Assembly: GCF_051020765.1 (NCBI RefSeq)
Contig: NC_134929.1
Span: 21,404,135-21,468,134 of the forward strand
Direction: 5' to 3'
DNA length: 64,000 nucleotides
Origin: Lasioglossum baleicum
Lineage: Eukaryota > Arthropoda > Insecta > Hymenoptera > Halictidae
Numbering within the stretch: position 1 is the stretch's first letter; every line of letters starts with the position of its first letter. The notes beneath the pieces were generated by a model that saw nothing but the letters and a program-made list of their open reading frames with translations, made no database searches and was not told the origin of the DNA. Below are positions 25,380 to 37,500 of this stretch, in pieces. A program made the translations under genes and the position numbers.

Positions 25380-25847
25380 AGACTAGCTTTCGCCCGCGGC
25401 TTCGCTCGCACAGGAAACCGTTTAATGCCCTCGGAAATTGATATTGTTTCTCCATAAAACCTTTTAACCCCCCATTCACCCCTATAGAGTTTTAATTTTA
25501 TGTCATGTCACCATCTTAGATTTCAGAACCCCTTTTCACCCCCTTAGGGGATCAATTTTTTAAAATGCCGAAACAGGTGTTTGATTAATTATATCAAAGA
25601 GCATTAAGACCAAATATGAAGTAAATCCGACCACGAACAAAATATTCCTCACATACAAACGTTACAACCCCTTTTCACCCCCTCGGGAGTTGAATTTCGA
25701 AATATCCTTTCTTATCCCTTGTATAGATCATAAAGGAAACCTCTGTGCAAAATTTCAGCTTTCTGGATCCAAGGGTTTAGCTTGGGCGTTGATCAGTGGG
25801 TGAGTGAGTGAGTCAGGACCGTCTTTTTATATATGTATATAGACTAG
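25380..25847 (+). mobile_element. Retroposon-like repeat (CTTTCGCCCGCGGCTTCGCTCG type)
   Basis: It starts with ACTAGCTTTCGCCCGCGGCT, a string I recall as widespread in insect genomes as part of dispersed non-LTR or SINE-like repeats. The interior holds ACCCCTTTTCACCCCCTNGG twice (near 25534 and 25668). It ends in GTGAGTGAGTGAGTCAGGAC and a TATATATGTATATAG tail. AGACTAG occurs at both edges (25380-25386 and 25841-25847) and may be a target duplication or part of the element. No coding frame. Confidence 0.6.
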
Positions 25848-27902
25848 AATGTGTGTTGGTTATAAAATTGAAATTAAAATTCCCAGTTTCGGATTAACGA
25901 GCACGATGAGCCTAGATTGTCGAGCATTCAAGCACTGTGTCCAAAAACGTTGGACTCGATCAACCTAACGGTACTCATGCCACTCATAGGGAAACAAGAC
26001 TCACGCCTAGATACTTAAATAATCGTCGCCATTATCACCACGTCCGGTATTTAACGGAAATCCACCGAAACCTATGGCCTCTGGCAACCAGGTATAAACC
26101 CACCGCGAAGAAAACAAAAGAGAACGGTTCCCCCATTGTACCTAATCCTCCGCCGTTCATTTTCCTGACAAAGGCGAACAGTTTCGCCGAGAGGTTTGAA
26201 AGAAACGCGTTTCGGAAGCGACGAATTGTTTATCCACGAGGCAAATGTCCAAACGGTTCGAATTCTAGGATCTCTTCCAAGTAACTTTCCCGTTAGTGCG
26301 ATCATTTTACAACTATCCACAGTTTACTATTTCATTGTGCTAGCATTTCCCGAAATGGTTCTACGATTTCCCATCAATTTCATTCGACTTTCCTTCATTT
26401 ATTTTCGTTTATTATTTGTAGTTTGCAGACCGATGGACGACACTTCCATTCTACTTTCGTAACAAGAGTTTTTGTTCCTAACTTTCGTTGCCTTGTTCTT
26501 GGTTTTGGTATGATTTATGAAGTAGATAAATTCTTTTATTGTGCCACAAGCCTTACAGGTTGTAAAGATATGGACAATGTAGTAATTAAGACGGCGGAAT
26601 AAGATTCTATGGAAACGGATAAGAGCGTTGTTAGAGATATTTTTGCAGGTGAGTAAGAACTCATTGAAATGTGCGCGCGGATCACGGGGTCGTTTATTTA
26701 GAAACATAGCCATTTCAGAGAGTCAAGGCGAACCACGGTTGTGGAAAGCCGTGGAAATTGGATTCGTTTGAGGCTGACCACTTTGTTGGATCGGATAGTC
26801 GGAAGTTTCTTGTAGGCCGGCAGATCGACTTGATCGGACGGCAAAATTTCACGTCAAATTTCCCCGCTACCAAAAATCTTAATGCAAAATAAAAATTCTT
26901 TGCTGAGACGAACAAGAGCCAAACAGAAATTTCAACAGTGAACCAACAAGCCTCATTACAACGTTAATTCCTACCCCCTACATTTTCGTATTAAAAGCTC
27001 GTTAATACCGGAAAAATCGCGGAAGTTGAGAGCAGAATTTCGCGACTAATTAAAGCAGCAGAGAGTTCCCAACAGGAATTAGCGAAGGACGATAGTCACA
27101 CGTACGTGACATCGGCCTCCCGCGAGAAATCAGAACTCGCGGGAAGCACGTGTACACTGAAAACTCGAAAACACACAACCGCGAGTTTGCACGAAACCAA
27201 ATTTCCCGCGTAAACAGAGGTTCTGTTTGCGAGCGAATTAACCCGGTTACAGCGCGGTCCCGCGTTCGCCTGAATTAAAACGAAATAAGGAAACCTACTC
27301 GTTCGCCTAACTAGATAACGGCGACGCGTGAAACGCCCGTTTAATCGTCAAATAATATCTTGTACAAAAATCGGCGGGGCGAGCGAGCAAACAAAAAATC
27401 ATGTAATTGCGCGTTGCAGGTGTGCGGGGGTGGGAGGAGACACGAAGAAATTTTTGCAAACCTCGAGGAGAACCAGTCCGGGGGCCTAATGAGCCGGAAC
27501 GACCGCCGGCCATAATTCCGACGGTGACGCCGCACCGTGAAATTCGCCGAAATTCGGCCTCGATGGTAATTTGTCGAATATCGAAAGGGGGAATTACCGA
27601 TAACGGTCGATCCCGAGCCGTGAAGAAATCTCTGTGACGCGTTGCAATAGATTGCAGCCGGAAACCGACGGCCCCTAACCGCGTGCTGCAATCTCCGCGC
27701 GGCATCATTGCGAAATAATCATTACAATTATCGAAATCGTTGCTGATACTGCTCCGACTGGTTTTGTAAGCGTATCGGAGAGTGTCGTTCCGACAATGTG
27801 AGTACACTAATTGGTTCTTGAAAAGTTACAAATTACTGTAAAACCGGCTTTGGCCTCTGTTTCTTGCAATTGGAGTCGCCAGACGAGTAGGAAAAAGCTG
27901 CC

Positions 27903-27922
27903 CTCTCTCTCTCTCTCTCTCT
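27903..27922. repeat. (CT)n microsatellite
   Basis: Uninterrupted CT dinucleotides. Confidence 0.9.
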
Positions 27923-29210
27923 GACATTACCGGACACATGTACGATAAAAACCAAGCGCATCACGTGATCGATCCAGGTAGAAGGGGAAGGTAGAGTGAG
28001 GACACAAGTCTTAGCTCGCAATTCGTACGAACAGTTTTTATTTTGCGCGAAGATGCGCAGCTCGTAAAACAGAAGTCGATGCACCTGGTCGGGGGCGTAG
28101 CTTGACGCAGCACGGAATCAAAGCAGTTGAAATGTAATTGGATTAGCGCGTTGACGTCATCGATCGAGCCGAAGGTAAGGAATTCCTCGGACCACGAGGG
28201 GTTAATGGTGCACAGAGCGCTACTTAAAGGCGAATAAATCATGGAAACAAGTTCGCGCGACAATACGTCATCCTATTCGCGGGAGCCGGCAAGAAACTGC
28301 GAGAGCGCGGAACACGCTGGATGTGTGTGCAACTCGACCGGGCAAAAACTCGGGGCAGAGATTTATATTGCCGTTTATCGAACTCACAAATTACTCGGGG
28401 GCACGCGGGGGAAAAAGAGCAACGATTTATGCACACGCCGAGATGCACGGCCGTGCGTTTACTCGAAATGGAGAGACAGAGACAGAGATAGAGGAACAAG
28501 TCTTAGGGAGGAGCATCGTCCCGAAAGAAAGTTACGTTAATTAGCTCAAAGTTTCGCCCCACCCAAAATTTTTCAAACCTGTATTATAACCATACCGGTC
28601 GTTGGATGGGAGTGAGAGATTCATTATTTCCCTTCATTGCCGAGTGCTTTGTATGTACATATCTCGATATTGACGCTCGCTTATGGTTGCGACAGCTGTA
28701 CAACCTTCATTTCGACCCAACCCAAACCGTTATTAGCCCAGAGTGATTAAAAGAAGGTAGGAAAGTATTGTTACAGATCCCTCCTTTCGAAATACTGACT
28801 ACAGTGACATTGGGAACATCTGTACGGAACTACTTTGCTGTAGAAGTCAGTTCTGAAGGGGTGTTGTAAACATTATAGCATGGGTCGCAATTGACCTTGT
28901 CTCGGGGCTTGAAATTCTTCACAGAAACTTATTCCTTCGCCGAAACGATGCCAGAATTAATTGTTAGCCGTTCGCCTTGTAAATGGCGCAGTTATTGCAC
29001 CGACCCATCAATAGACTGCGGATTATATTGTACCTGATCTTCAGACTTCTCTCGTGGGCCTTTCGACCGTGTCAGACAAATGAAATTCTCATTGTTAGTC
29101 ACGAAATTGTTTCTCGCGCATTTGTCAACAGGAAAAACAGCAATAAACGGAATAGTTGAAACGATTCCTCTTGGTTAGGAAATGGTCATTCGCTTATTCG
29201 TCACAATACG

Positions 29211-29462
29211 TAGTGACCGGCTCGTTGCTTTCGGCAACGTGATAAAACCCTCGATAAATAGCGTACAGCTCATGGGTAAACATTTGAACAAAGTTCTCGC
29301 TACTACCCTGCAAATCGCTACACGTTTACATGCTTAACATGCGATATCCACGACAATGGTATCCACGACCATAGTGACCGAGGCCCGTTGCTCTCGGTAA
29401 CCAGAGAATCGAGAAGACCGTCGATGAACAGTGTATAGGACAGGGTAAATATTTGATCAAAG
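29211..29462. repeat. Diverged tandem duplication, period about 161 bp
   Basis: TAGTGACCG, CCGTTGCT-like, GGGTAAA, CATTTGA-like and CAAAGTTC appear in the same order from 29211 and again from 29372. The two copies are about 90 bp each and noncoding. It lies some 400 bp from the nemo exon on the intron side. Confidence 0.55.
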
Positions 29463-29850
29463 TTCAAACAATACATTTGCGCATTTACAAGAGAACTTTT
29501 AACACATTACCGATCGATGATTATTGAAAAATCTATGGTACATGGCCAAGCACTTTTTAATGGAACCTTCAATAGCAACAGCAATTTTCATTGTGAACTA
29601 GCAAGTCAGCCTCGATAACGTCAGCTAATAGTTTCATTTAAGATTGCAATGTGAAAGAAAATTTCTCTGCTTCCTTTTGGTACAGCAGAACTATTGAAAA
29701 TCCTATTAATAGGCTTTCGGTAGGTAAAGCGTTAAGTTAGGTCTCTTAGGTGAGACTGAACGGAGGAAGACGGGGTCGGTAGAGAAGCGTGTGGTATCGT
29801 AAAGTGAAGCAATGTGGGGAAGGGAAAGAATGAAGCGTGCAATTACTCAC

Positions 29851-30104
29851 CAAACAACGCCGAAGGCACCGTATCCGATGGGTCTGTCGGGCTGAACGGG
29901 ATCCTGGCCCGGTGGCGGCGGCGGGGGTGCAGGCGCAGCGGGGTGGTAGTAGGTGGGGGGTGCCTGGGCCGCAGCCGCAACGGCGAGGACCGCTTGCCCC
30001 GGGTGGGCCCCCGTTGTCCCGCCGCCGCCGGTCGCTCCCGCCCCACCCCCCTGCACCAGCGACATGGACACCCGCGAGTGCCGGCTGGGCCCAACTACTG
30101 CCAT
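29851..30104 (-). CDS. nmo: Nemo-like kinase, first coding exon (N-terminus to glycine loop)
   Basis: The exon encodes 84 residues plus two bases. After an Ala/Gly/Pro-rich, His- and Tyr-containing leader comes QPDRPIGYGAFGVVW, the start of the kinase domain of nemo/NLK with its GxGxFGxV ATP-binding loop. Nemo is a proline-directed MAPK-like kinase that modulates Wnt, TGF-beta and Hippo signalling and planar polarity. The exon ends TTTG followed by GTGAGT, so the Trp codon is completed in exon 2, which is not in the window. The start is the ATG at 30104; ATG at 30065 (MSLVQGG) is also possible, and the frame is open upstream to a TTG. The low-complexity leader is typical of the family and poorly conserved. 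Confidence 0.88.
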
Positions 30105-31269
30105 CAAAAAACTTCTCCTCCGCTCTCCCTGGGGGCTAACCTCCTCTCTCAACCCTTTCCTTGGTTCACCGCCACCGCCACCGTCTCTGCTTCCTCGAGG
30201 AAGAAGAACCGGAGACAGACACGCCTTGCCACCGCGTTTTTCCCAAACGCGGGTCGACTAGGTGTCTAAGAGGTAGAGGACCGATGATCTCCGTCACTCC
30301 TGTTCACTAATTAATCCCACGGGGACACACACCTGATACTTCGGTTCGTTGTCCCCGCGGCTGGGACACACCGGGACAACGCTCGACGCACAACTACTTA
30401 GGGACAACTACGCGCGGACCGCTTCTTCTCTTTGCCTCTGCGGCTCTTGTCGCGCGACCGACTAGACCATTCGTCCAGGACGAGGCGGTTCACGTTTTAT
30501 AGTATTACGACAATGTCTCTCTCTTCCTCTCGTGCAAGGTAGTTCAGATATGCCGCCTGTCGATTCCGATTACATGCGATTCTGTCAGTACTCGCGAATT
30601 GGATATATGCAACGTGATGCGACGTAGTTCGCTCCGACCAGAAATTCGAATGGCCCGCGCTTCGGCGGCACGGCGGGAAGGGTCGGGTCGGGGGAAACGA
30701 GGTTCCGTGACACACACCGCACGCTCGAACCGTACAGCGACCGTGTGATCGCGTCCTTTATCGCGACCACGACGGATGCGATAACACGACAGCACGGAGA
30801 CGATCTCTTCGGAAAATAACACTGTAGTCGTCGATGTCCTCGTGGGCACGGTTTTTCTCCGTGCCGTTAACAGGGCGTTGCGTGTCAGTCTCGGATGCGT
30901 AGAGGAGACGAACGCTGACACGACAGTTCCTCGGTTGATCCCTGGTCGCGAGGGATAGGCGTGTTGAATGCGTTGGGAGCCAGTGGGCTTCGTGGTTCAA
31001 TTAGGATGTACGCGGCGCGTTCCTGTTTGTCCGGGCGGTCGATGCATCGACGGACGAGCGACGCGCTTAGGTTATGTTTGACACACGCACGCTAGCCGTT
31101 CTCGCTCCCTCTTCGCCGTCAGTTACGCTCAGCTGGCCTCATAACGTTCGCGTTCCGCGTACGGATGGAGGCGTACAGAGAGGGGGAGATGGGGCCGATG
31201 TGCTTGTCCGTAAGAAACACGGAACAGGGCGCGAGAAGAAAACGGAGAAAGGAACACGACGGCGACGGT

Positions 31270-31301
<32 letters not shown>

Positions 31302-31720
31302 GAGGAACACTGGAAAGACTCGGTGGAGTCCTCGAAAACCACGACGAGACTCCGGCTTCACGAAGAAAGAGAAGACCGAAACGATTATATTCGGTGGTTC
31401 TCGCGGGCGACCACCGAGCGATCTCTCTCTCGTTTTATCACTGTCCCCGGGTGTTACGGCCAAGCCAGAACACACTGCCACTTCTCGTACTAGATATGTC
31501 GAAGCACGCACACACAGAAAAAAAACACGCGCGCGCGCACACACAGAGAAGCGAGAGAGGGAGAGAAAGAGAAAAAAGGAGTCTCTCGCGTTAGCCCGCG
31601 ATGGAGGGATCGTCGCGGTACGAACGAAACGCACGTGTTCACGCAACGAAGGCTTGCTGGCCACTAGCCGAAGGGGAAGGCGAGCTATGACGTGCCGTCT
31701 ACAGCGCCAGCTGCTCACAA
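30105..31720 (-). promoter_or_regulatory. CpG-rich 5' leader and promoter side of nemo
   Basis: GC- and CpG-rich sequence immediately upstream of the nemo start, with pyrimidine and CG-repeat runs and a (GAC)n tract, drops to AT-rich DNA after about 31.8 kb. It probably contains the nemo leader exon(s) and transcription start, but I cannot place a TATA box or initiator. Long frames here (31165-32016 plus; 31119-31718 minus) are low in stops because of base composition and encode Arg/Lys/Thr- or Ser/Arg-rich low-complexity sequence. Confidence 0.5.
31264..31301. repeat. (GAC)n trinucleotide repeat
   Basis: About twelve GAC units with one GGC interruption early on, in the CpG-rich area upstream of nemo. 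Confidence 0.9.
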
Positions 31721-32076
31721 AGAGTGGTCACGTGACCTGCGCAATGATATCGCGCGCACACCGATCCCTGTGTCCCCTTCACAAATACCACCGCCGATAT
31801 GCAACCTACCTATTCTTCTTACCCTTTGTACTTTGTAATTTAATTAACCCTCATGCGCTCCCCCGTAGCGAATTACTCGCGTTTAATGTCCTCGCACGAT
31901 GCCTCGTACATTTTTACCCTACGCTCTCGAGCGACAGACTATGTTTCATTTATAATGTCGCGTTTTTTGGAAACACCCCTCGAAAACGCGAACAGATAGA
32001 AATGATACATTTTTAATCTCCAAAAGTCTAAAATACTAATAATGATTATATTACTAATAATAGTAATAGTTACAGT

Positions 32077-32268
32077 CAGACTGCGTATCTCTCTTTATGC
32101 AAAATAAAAGTTGCCTGCATCGATTGCAAGAATAGAAACCAAATTGGATGTTATTTCTTCCCTTCGTGATTTTAAATTTTAATGGAGGAGAAATCATATG
32201 TTGACATCTTCAATTTTGAAATTCATCTACTTAATTTTGCTATAAATACATAAAGATCCGCAGTCTAG
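32077..32268. mobile_element. Inverted-repeat element (AGACTGCGGATCTTTATGCAAAAT family)
   Basis: The 192-bp segment has a left end AGACTGCGTATCTCTCTTTA and a right end that is the complement of CTAGACTGCGGATCTTTATG, imperfect inverted repeats. Single ends of the same family occur at 24204 and 56451. Noncoding; superfamily not assigned. Confidence 0.5.
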
Positions 32269-33365
32269 TTATAATAAATAAACATTGTATTTAATAACCA
32301 TCCCCGTTTCGATTGTTTGCCGTTCCCCGTTGACCGAAAACGCCGCGAGAAGGGAGGACATTTTGAAAATTCGTGAACCACCGGGATGATCGAAGATTCC
32401 TTTATTCGTCATGAAAATGGTAGATTCGTATAGGGATAATGAAACAGACGGTTGACGAGTATCGTTATAGACGAACGTGTATATTTACAGGATCGTTGCG
32501 AATCACTGTCGAACGTATTAAATTAAAAAACTGTTCTCCTCCCTCTGCTGCGTCGTGACAACGTACATATTATAAAAAATGCTACGTAATTACGAATAGA
32601 TTGAAACCAGCGATTTACAAAGCGCAGTTGTTGCTCTTGATACGATTGTAAGAAAAAATCGATGGATTATTTTCCAGGTGTTTTTTTTCTTTTTATTAAC
32701 TTGCGTTTATTGTTGCAAAGGAAAACGTGGGATCCGTTTCGTCGCGTATACGGGTCTCGGAGATTTGTCGGTCTTATCTTACAACCGTAACAGTTTTGTT
32801 TGACATTTTATTGCGTATAACCATGTCTCTGTATCGATATCCACATTTATCATATACATGTATCATTCCAGTGATAAGTATACCCATAAAGGAGAGTATT
32901 ATCTGTTTGTTGTTTCTCGTTCAATTGTACCGCATATCTGCGAGGCATGTATCCACAATTAACAACACGAGACGTAGCAAATCCATTAAAATTCTGATCG
33001 AAAGTAACAGAGGCGAAAATTATTGTGCTCGTAATTTATCTTTCGTGTTCTATCCCTTTTTTCGTTCACCCTGTACGCAATTTAAATAATTCTTTGCTCG
33101 TTTTTCTTCCGTCTGTCTAGCGATCACATTGAGCACGTTTAACAAACTAGTTGGTACACGATTAATTCTAATTCATTCTTACGATTTACAATTATGCTTC
33201 TAGAAACACGCCTATCTGCCTGATCGTTCGCTTATTTCTACGCGACGCGAGTATAATCTGTGAATACAGGCCTGGAAAAACTTACAATGTACGATCGTGT
33301 AGGAAAATATGAAAAGGTTTTACAAATCTCGAATCACCTCTTCTCGCGCTACATAGGCTTTTTCT

Positions 33366-33389
33366 TCTCTCTCTCTCTCTCTCTCTCTC
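33366..33389. repeat. (CT)n microsatellite
   Basis: Uninterrupted CT dinucleotides; further TCTCTC strings up to 33440. Confidence 0.9.
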
Positions 33390-34536
33390 GCTCTCTGTCT
33401 CTTTGGTCTGACCAAATTTCCGTCGACAATGTTCTCTCTCTTTCTCTCCACTGGTTCACCGAAACAACACGCGAACAACGTGAGAAAAATAAATTTCGCT
33501 CTAGTATCCGTTACTTCTCGCTATATTGCAGATAACACAGTTCTCGTGCTCCCATTTTCTTCTCTGTCAACGCTCGTCTGGCCCGTACAAAGTGCATTGT
33601 AGTCGCAGGGAATTCAAACATCACAAACTTGTTCGATCCGACTGAACCGGTGTTAAAAACGTGTACACGATGAGGGACTCTGTACCCATCGGCGCCTGTG
33701 ATCAGGCTACTTCTACTCGGACAGTATGGTTCTTCGTGCATCGTGTGAAAAATTTGTACAAAATTTTGCGAAAAATAGCTTTTTCTCTTTCTCTCTGTGT
33801 CCCTCGCTTTTTCCCTCTCAGATAATGAAGCAGCGGACTCTTTTAAATTCGTAAAACCTTTCCTAGAATTTGAAACCTCTTTTTGATCGATCGCCGGGCA
33901 CCGACGGGTACGTGGATTCAACGTTTGCCTCGCGTGTTTGTTACTGCTTTTATTAATCGTCTAACATTAATCCATGGTATTTATGTACTAACAAGCGCAC
34001 AAGTATTAGCAATATTAAGCTCATGAGGTATAGTGTGCTTTACACCGTAAGTAATCTATTCATTTGGCGAGAAATTCTATAGAATTAAAAATTGAAGGAC
34101 GTAACGTCGGTGTCGAAATAAAATTGTCGAGGGCTCGTGTATTTGCGCGTACGCGCGCCCCGTATAATTATTATATACTCAAAATCTCATTTAAAAACCT
34201 CAAAGAATACCAGGAGACAGTTCATTGTTTTTTCCCTTGATCGTGAATCGAAGCAGAGGTAAATAAAAGTGTTAATAATCTCTTACGAAGGTAACAAAAA
34301 TGTGAGAAATGTTTCACTTCATGCACACAAACGGTTCGTAAAATTTGTGCGAGTACTTGATTCAACGCACAACAGTTTCTTCTACCTGAACGTCGCACGA
34401 CCAGTGTTTACGAACTGCCGTATCACCGTTCGATTCAGTTTTCCTCTTCGCTTGACACCACTCGATCACTATGTAGAAATTTTCGTTAGGTATTATTAAG
34501 CGACGAAATCACTGCGATTTTTGAGTCGGTTTTAGT

Positions 34537-37500
34537 TTAAGACAGTTCGAAACCGGTGTTGCTGGTGACCGCGTAACGCAGCTTTTCTCTTAGCGTGCTC
34601 TTCTTTTGGTAGTTCGGTAGTTTAAGTAGATTAAAACATGTGGACGACGTGGGCAGACGATTCTGCGGATCCTTCTTGCGAATTGTAAAGAATCCTCTGA
34701 TTACGCTACCTGTTCGTCAAAAATATACATGTATTAACCATTTGAGTTAGTCCAATAATAAATAAGACATATGAGGGCCGCAAGTATAGAGCTCCGTACC
34801 GATTGTGTCACCTGTGTCTTCATCGTCGCCAACTTCTACGCAACGGATAGTAAAAGGTGGATCCAAATGAGCGAAGCCCAACAAAGGCGATTTGGAGCAG
34901 CTGGTGACAAACTGCGAAGTAGAAGAAACAGTACTATTACTATTAACTATAGCCTATGAAATTTCTCGAAATTTAAGGCCCAAAATTTTGCAAAGAATGT
35001 ATTTACTTAGATTTCGCTGAAATTCTGAAAACAGGTTCTTTTTTGTTTTTAAAATAATCATACCTTGAGAAACATGCCCCTTTCCTCCTCCGAGAAATCT
35101 TTCTCCAAAATATCCCACAGCCAACACACCACGCGGTGGCTATCGTGGAAACCCCCATAGTATTTCGTATGTTTTCGCAGGTCCCGTAAGTCTAATGGGA
35201 CATTGTCGCCCGAAATCAGTCGTTGTAGCTGAGGAAAAAAAGCAAGTCATAATGAAAATCTCTGCACGGTCGATCGTCGAGGTAGTGAGCAAAGTGAATG
35301 TCTTACTTCTGGTGTTGAAAACAACGCTAACCAATCGGGATTAATTATAGAACGGAACCCTTTGATGAAGGCGGCCGTCTGATCCTTGATTTGCATGTGC
35401 ATTCTGAAATGAGCCATCAAGTGTATGTAGTAGAATTTATTTTCATTAGTGACCGGCACCGCTCGCCCTCCAGGAATTAATTCGTGCGTAACTAGCTTGC
35501 CTAGAACGTCCTCGTCGAGAGAGAAAGTCAATTCTAACTGGCTAACGTCACCCTTGTAATGTTTCACCAGAGTGAGACTCCGGTACAAATCTTTGTCTAG
35601 CGAAGCCAACTCGTCTAACCAGCTGTACAGTGCCCCGCCAGTTTGCCCAGAAAATTGGGAAACGAAGAATGAGGCGAAAGGTACGTCCACAACAATACCC
35701 TGAGAAATATAACATTTACCATATTTTTCCAAAAGATCTAGCGCTAGCGGTGTGCGAGAACCCGAAAATTTAGAATTTTTGGAATTCTTGGGAATATTCT
35801 AGAATCCCGAAATTTTCGAGAACCTCGCACACCTTTGTCTAGTGCCATCGAATTACTCAATAGCCACTTACTTCGTATACAGCTTTGCCCAGTATACGGC
35901 CAACGAATTCGAACAACTGCAAATGATTATCTTGCACGGACGACGTCGGAGACGGATAAAGTCGATTCTCGGAGGTAGCTCTGAACAAATTCAAGGATGG
36001 ATCGAAAACTTTCTTCGTCGTTTCTTCCAAGAACTCTTTGAACACTCCGTCTTGATCGATGCCGGCCTCGGGCAAACCCTGTTCGTTTACAAAACGCACT
36101 CTGATCAAACCTTTCAACGCCTGGGAAGGCAACATCGCTAGCTGACGATATCCGTCCTCCACTATACGCGTCCTGAAAACAGGTACTCGATTCGATTTCG
36201 CTCCAAATCTTTCTGACAATGAGTGACAGTCTAGGTACGCACCTGTGGACAACGATCAGCGTTGTTATGGTACTGTTGCAAGCGCTCTCTGTCAAACCCA
36301 ATACGGCTTTCTCGTTGACTACTTGCTTGCGAAATAGCACCACGCGTTCAGAATGCGGTATGACGTGAGGCATCTTTGAAAGAAGAAGAGCAGCACCGCG
36401 TTTCTCCCACACTCTGACTTCCTGTTTTATAGGGAAATATTTCAATTGTAATTTACTATCATTTAATAAACCATCAAGTATCTTCTTGACTTACCTTGGC
36501 CAACCAATGTCCATCTGGGCAAAACGTTCGCCTACAGTCTCGCCGATAGATTGCCATTAACAATGTGTGAAGAGAAGTGAACAGAGGATTGGTAGGTACC
36601 GATTTCTGGTCTGGAACATCTAAAATATCAGTATGTAGCTAAACCACTTATGTTCCATGCGAGCAGTATAGATTCAAACTGTAAGTTACGCACCAAACAA
36701 GTTATTCAGTACAGCCTTGTACAAAAACTGATTCAAGAAATATGATATCGTGACAAAGTCGGAAAGCTTGAACGGTTCTTGGTGCTCGTACATTTCCATG
36801 TCGTCTAAGATTCTAAAAATAAAGAAGGATATTATCACTTTAATGTATCTGGACGGTTGATGTATTTTAATGTACTCACGTGACATAGTGTGTCATGCAA
36901 TCCGAGAGCAATATCAACATTTGAAATTCAGGCGCTGTGCATTTCGTGTTAGCAGCTAGATGGTCTAAAAACGCTTTCAGACCACAGTGTGGACCCAGTG
37001 TTCCAAGGAATAAATACATGTGATACAAAATTTTATCGTGGTAGCATAAGCCTGTCGTTGTAAGTACATATGCGATTAGTAATGGATTATATTAGTAGAG
37101 GTCTGCGAGAATCGCATGCCTCTAGTTATTAGGGTTGTTCATATTCATGTAAAACGTACCGGTTAATATTTCCATTTTCATTTGGGTAAGTGTATGCAAC
37201 GCAATTTGGTACAAGGAACATATTAAAGCTATTTTAGTGGTTTCAGGACTTCCCAATTTTCTATAATTTTTAGTATTATTATTCCTATTTGTACGTGCTT
37301 CCAAAAATGCTCTTCTAAAAATGTTAGTACCAACAGATGTGCTTTGTTGTTCTACCGACGGAGGTATCTCTTTTTCAATGAGTTCCGTTAATGGTTGACC
37401 TAATACAAAAATTCGTGAATATAATCGGAGTTCGATCAAGGTACGCTTAAACGACAATGTATTTTATTTTACCGATTAACTGTGTAACTATTCTTCCCGT

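Larger units (their letters stand above)
1..29850 (-). other. Presumptive part of intron 1 of nemo (no recognisable exon)
   Basis: The first coding exon of nemo (minus strand) ends at 29851 with a consensus GTGAGT donor, so transcription continues leftwards through this stretch. I looked for the conserved continuation of the kinase domain (glycine loop followed by the VALKK, HRDIKPGN and DFGLAR blocks) among the open frames and did not find it. The intron is therefore probably longer than 29.8 kb. What is visible are mobile elements and repeats, listed separately, and scattered frames under 130 codons without family features. This is inference: an independent gene nested in the intron cannot be excluded. 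Confidence 0.55.
31721..34536. other. Gene-free AT-rich spacer between nemo upstream region and UBE3B 3' end
   Basis: No exon is recognised. It contains the inverted-repeat element 32077-32268 and a (CT)n tract at 33366-33389. The right part must include the UBE3B 3' untranslated region (minus strand). The nearest clear complement of AATAAA is at about 33954, which would give a tail of about 580 bases. Confidence 0.6.

Noticed and set aside
31119..31718. 199-codon minus-strand frame in the nemo upstream region
   Set aside because: Ser/Arg-rich low complexity over GAC, GA and CG repeats; stop-poor because of composition, with no domain.
35842..36141. 99-codon plus frame over the UBE3B HECT exon
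   Set aside because: It is the antisense shadow of exon 12; the same applies to plus frames over PRPF19 and minus frames over DNAI4.
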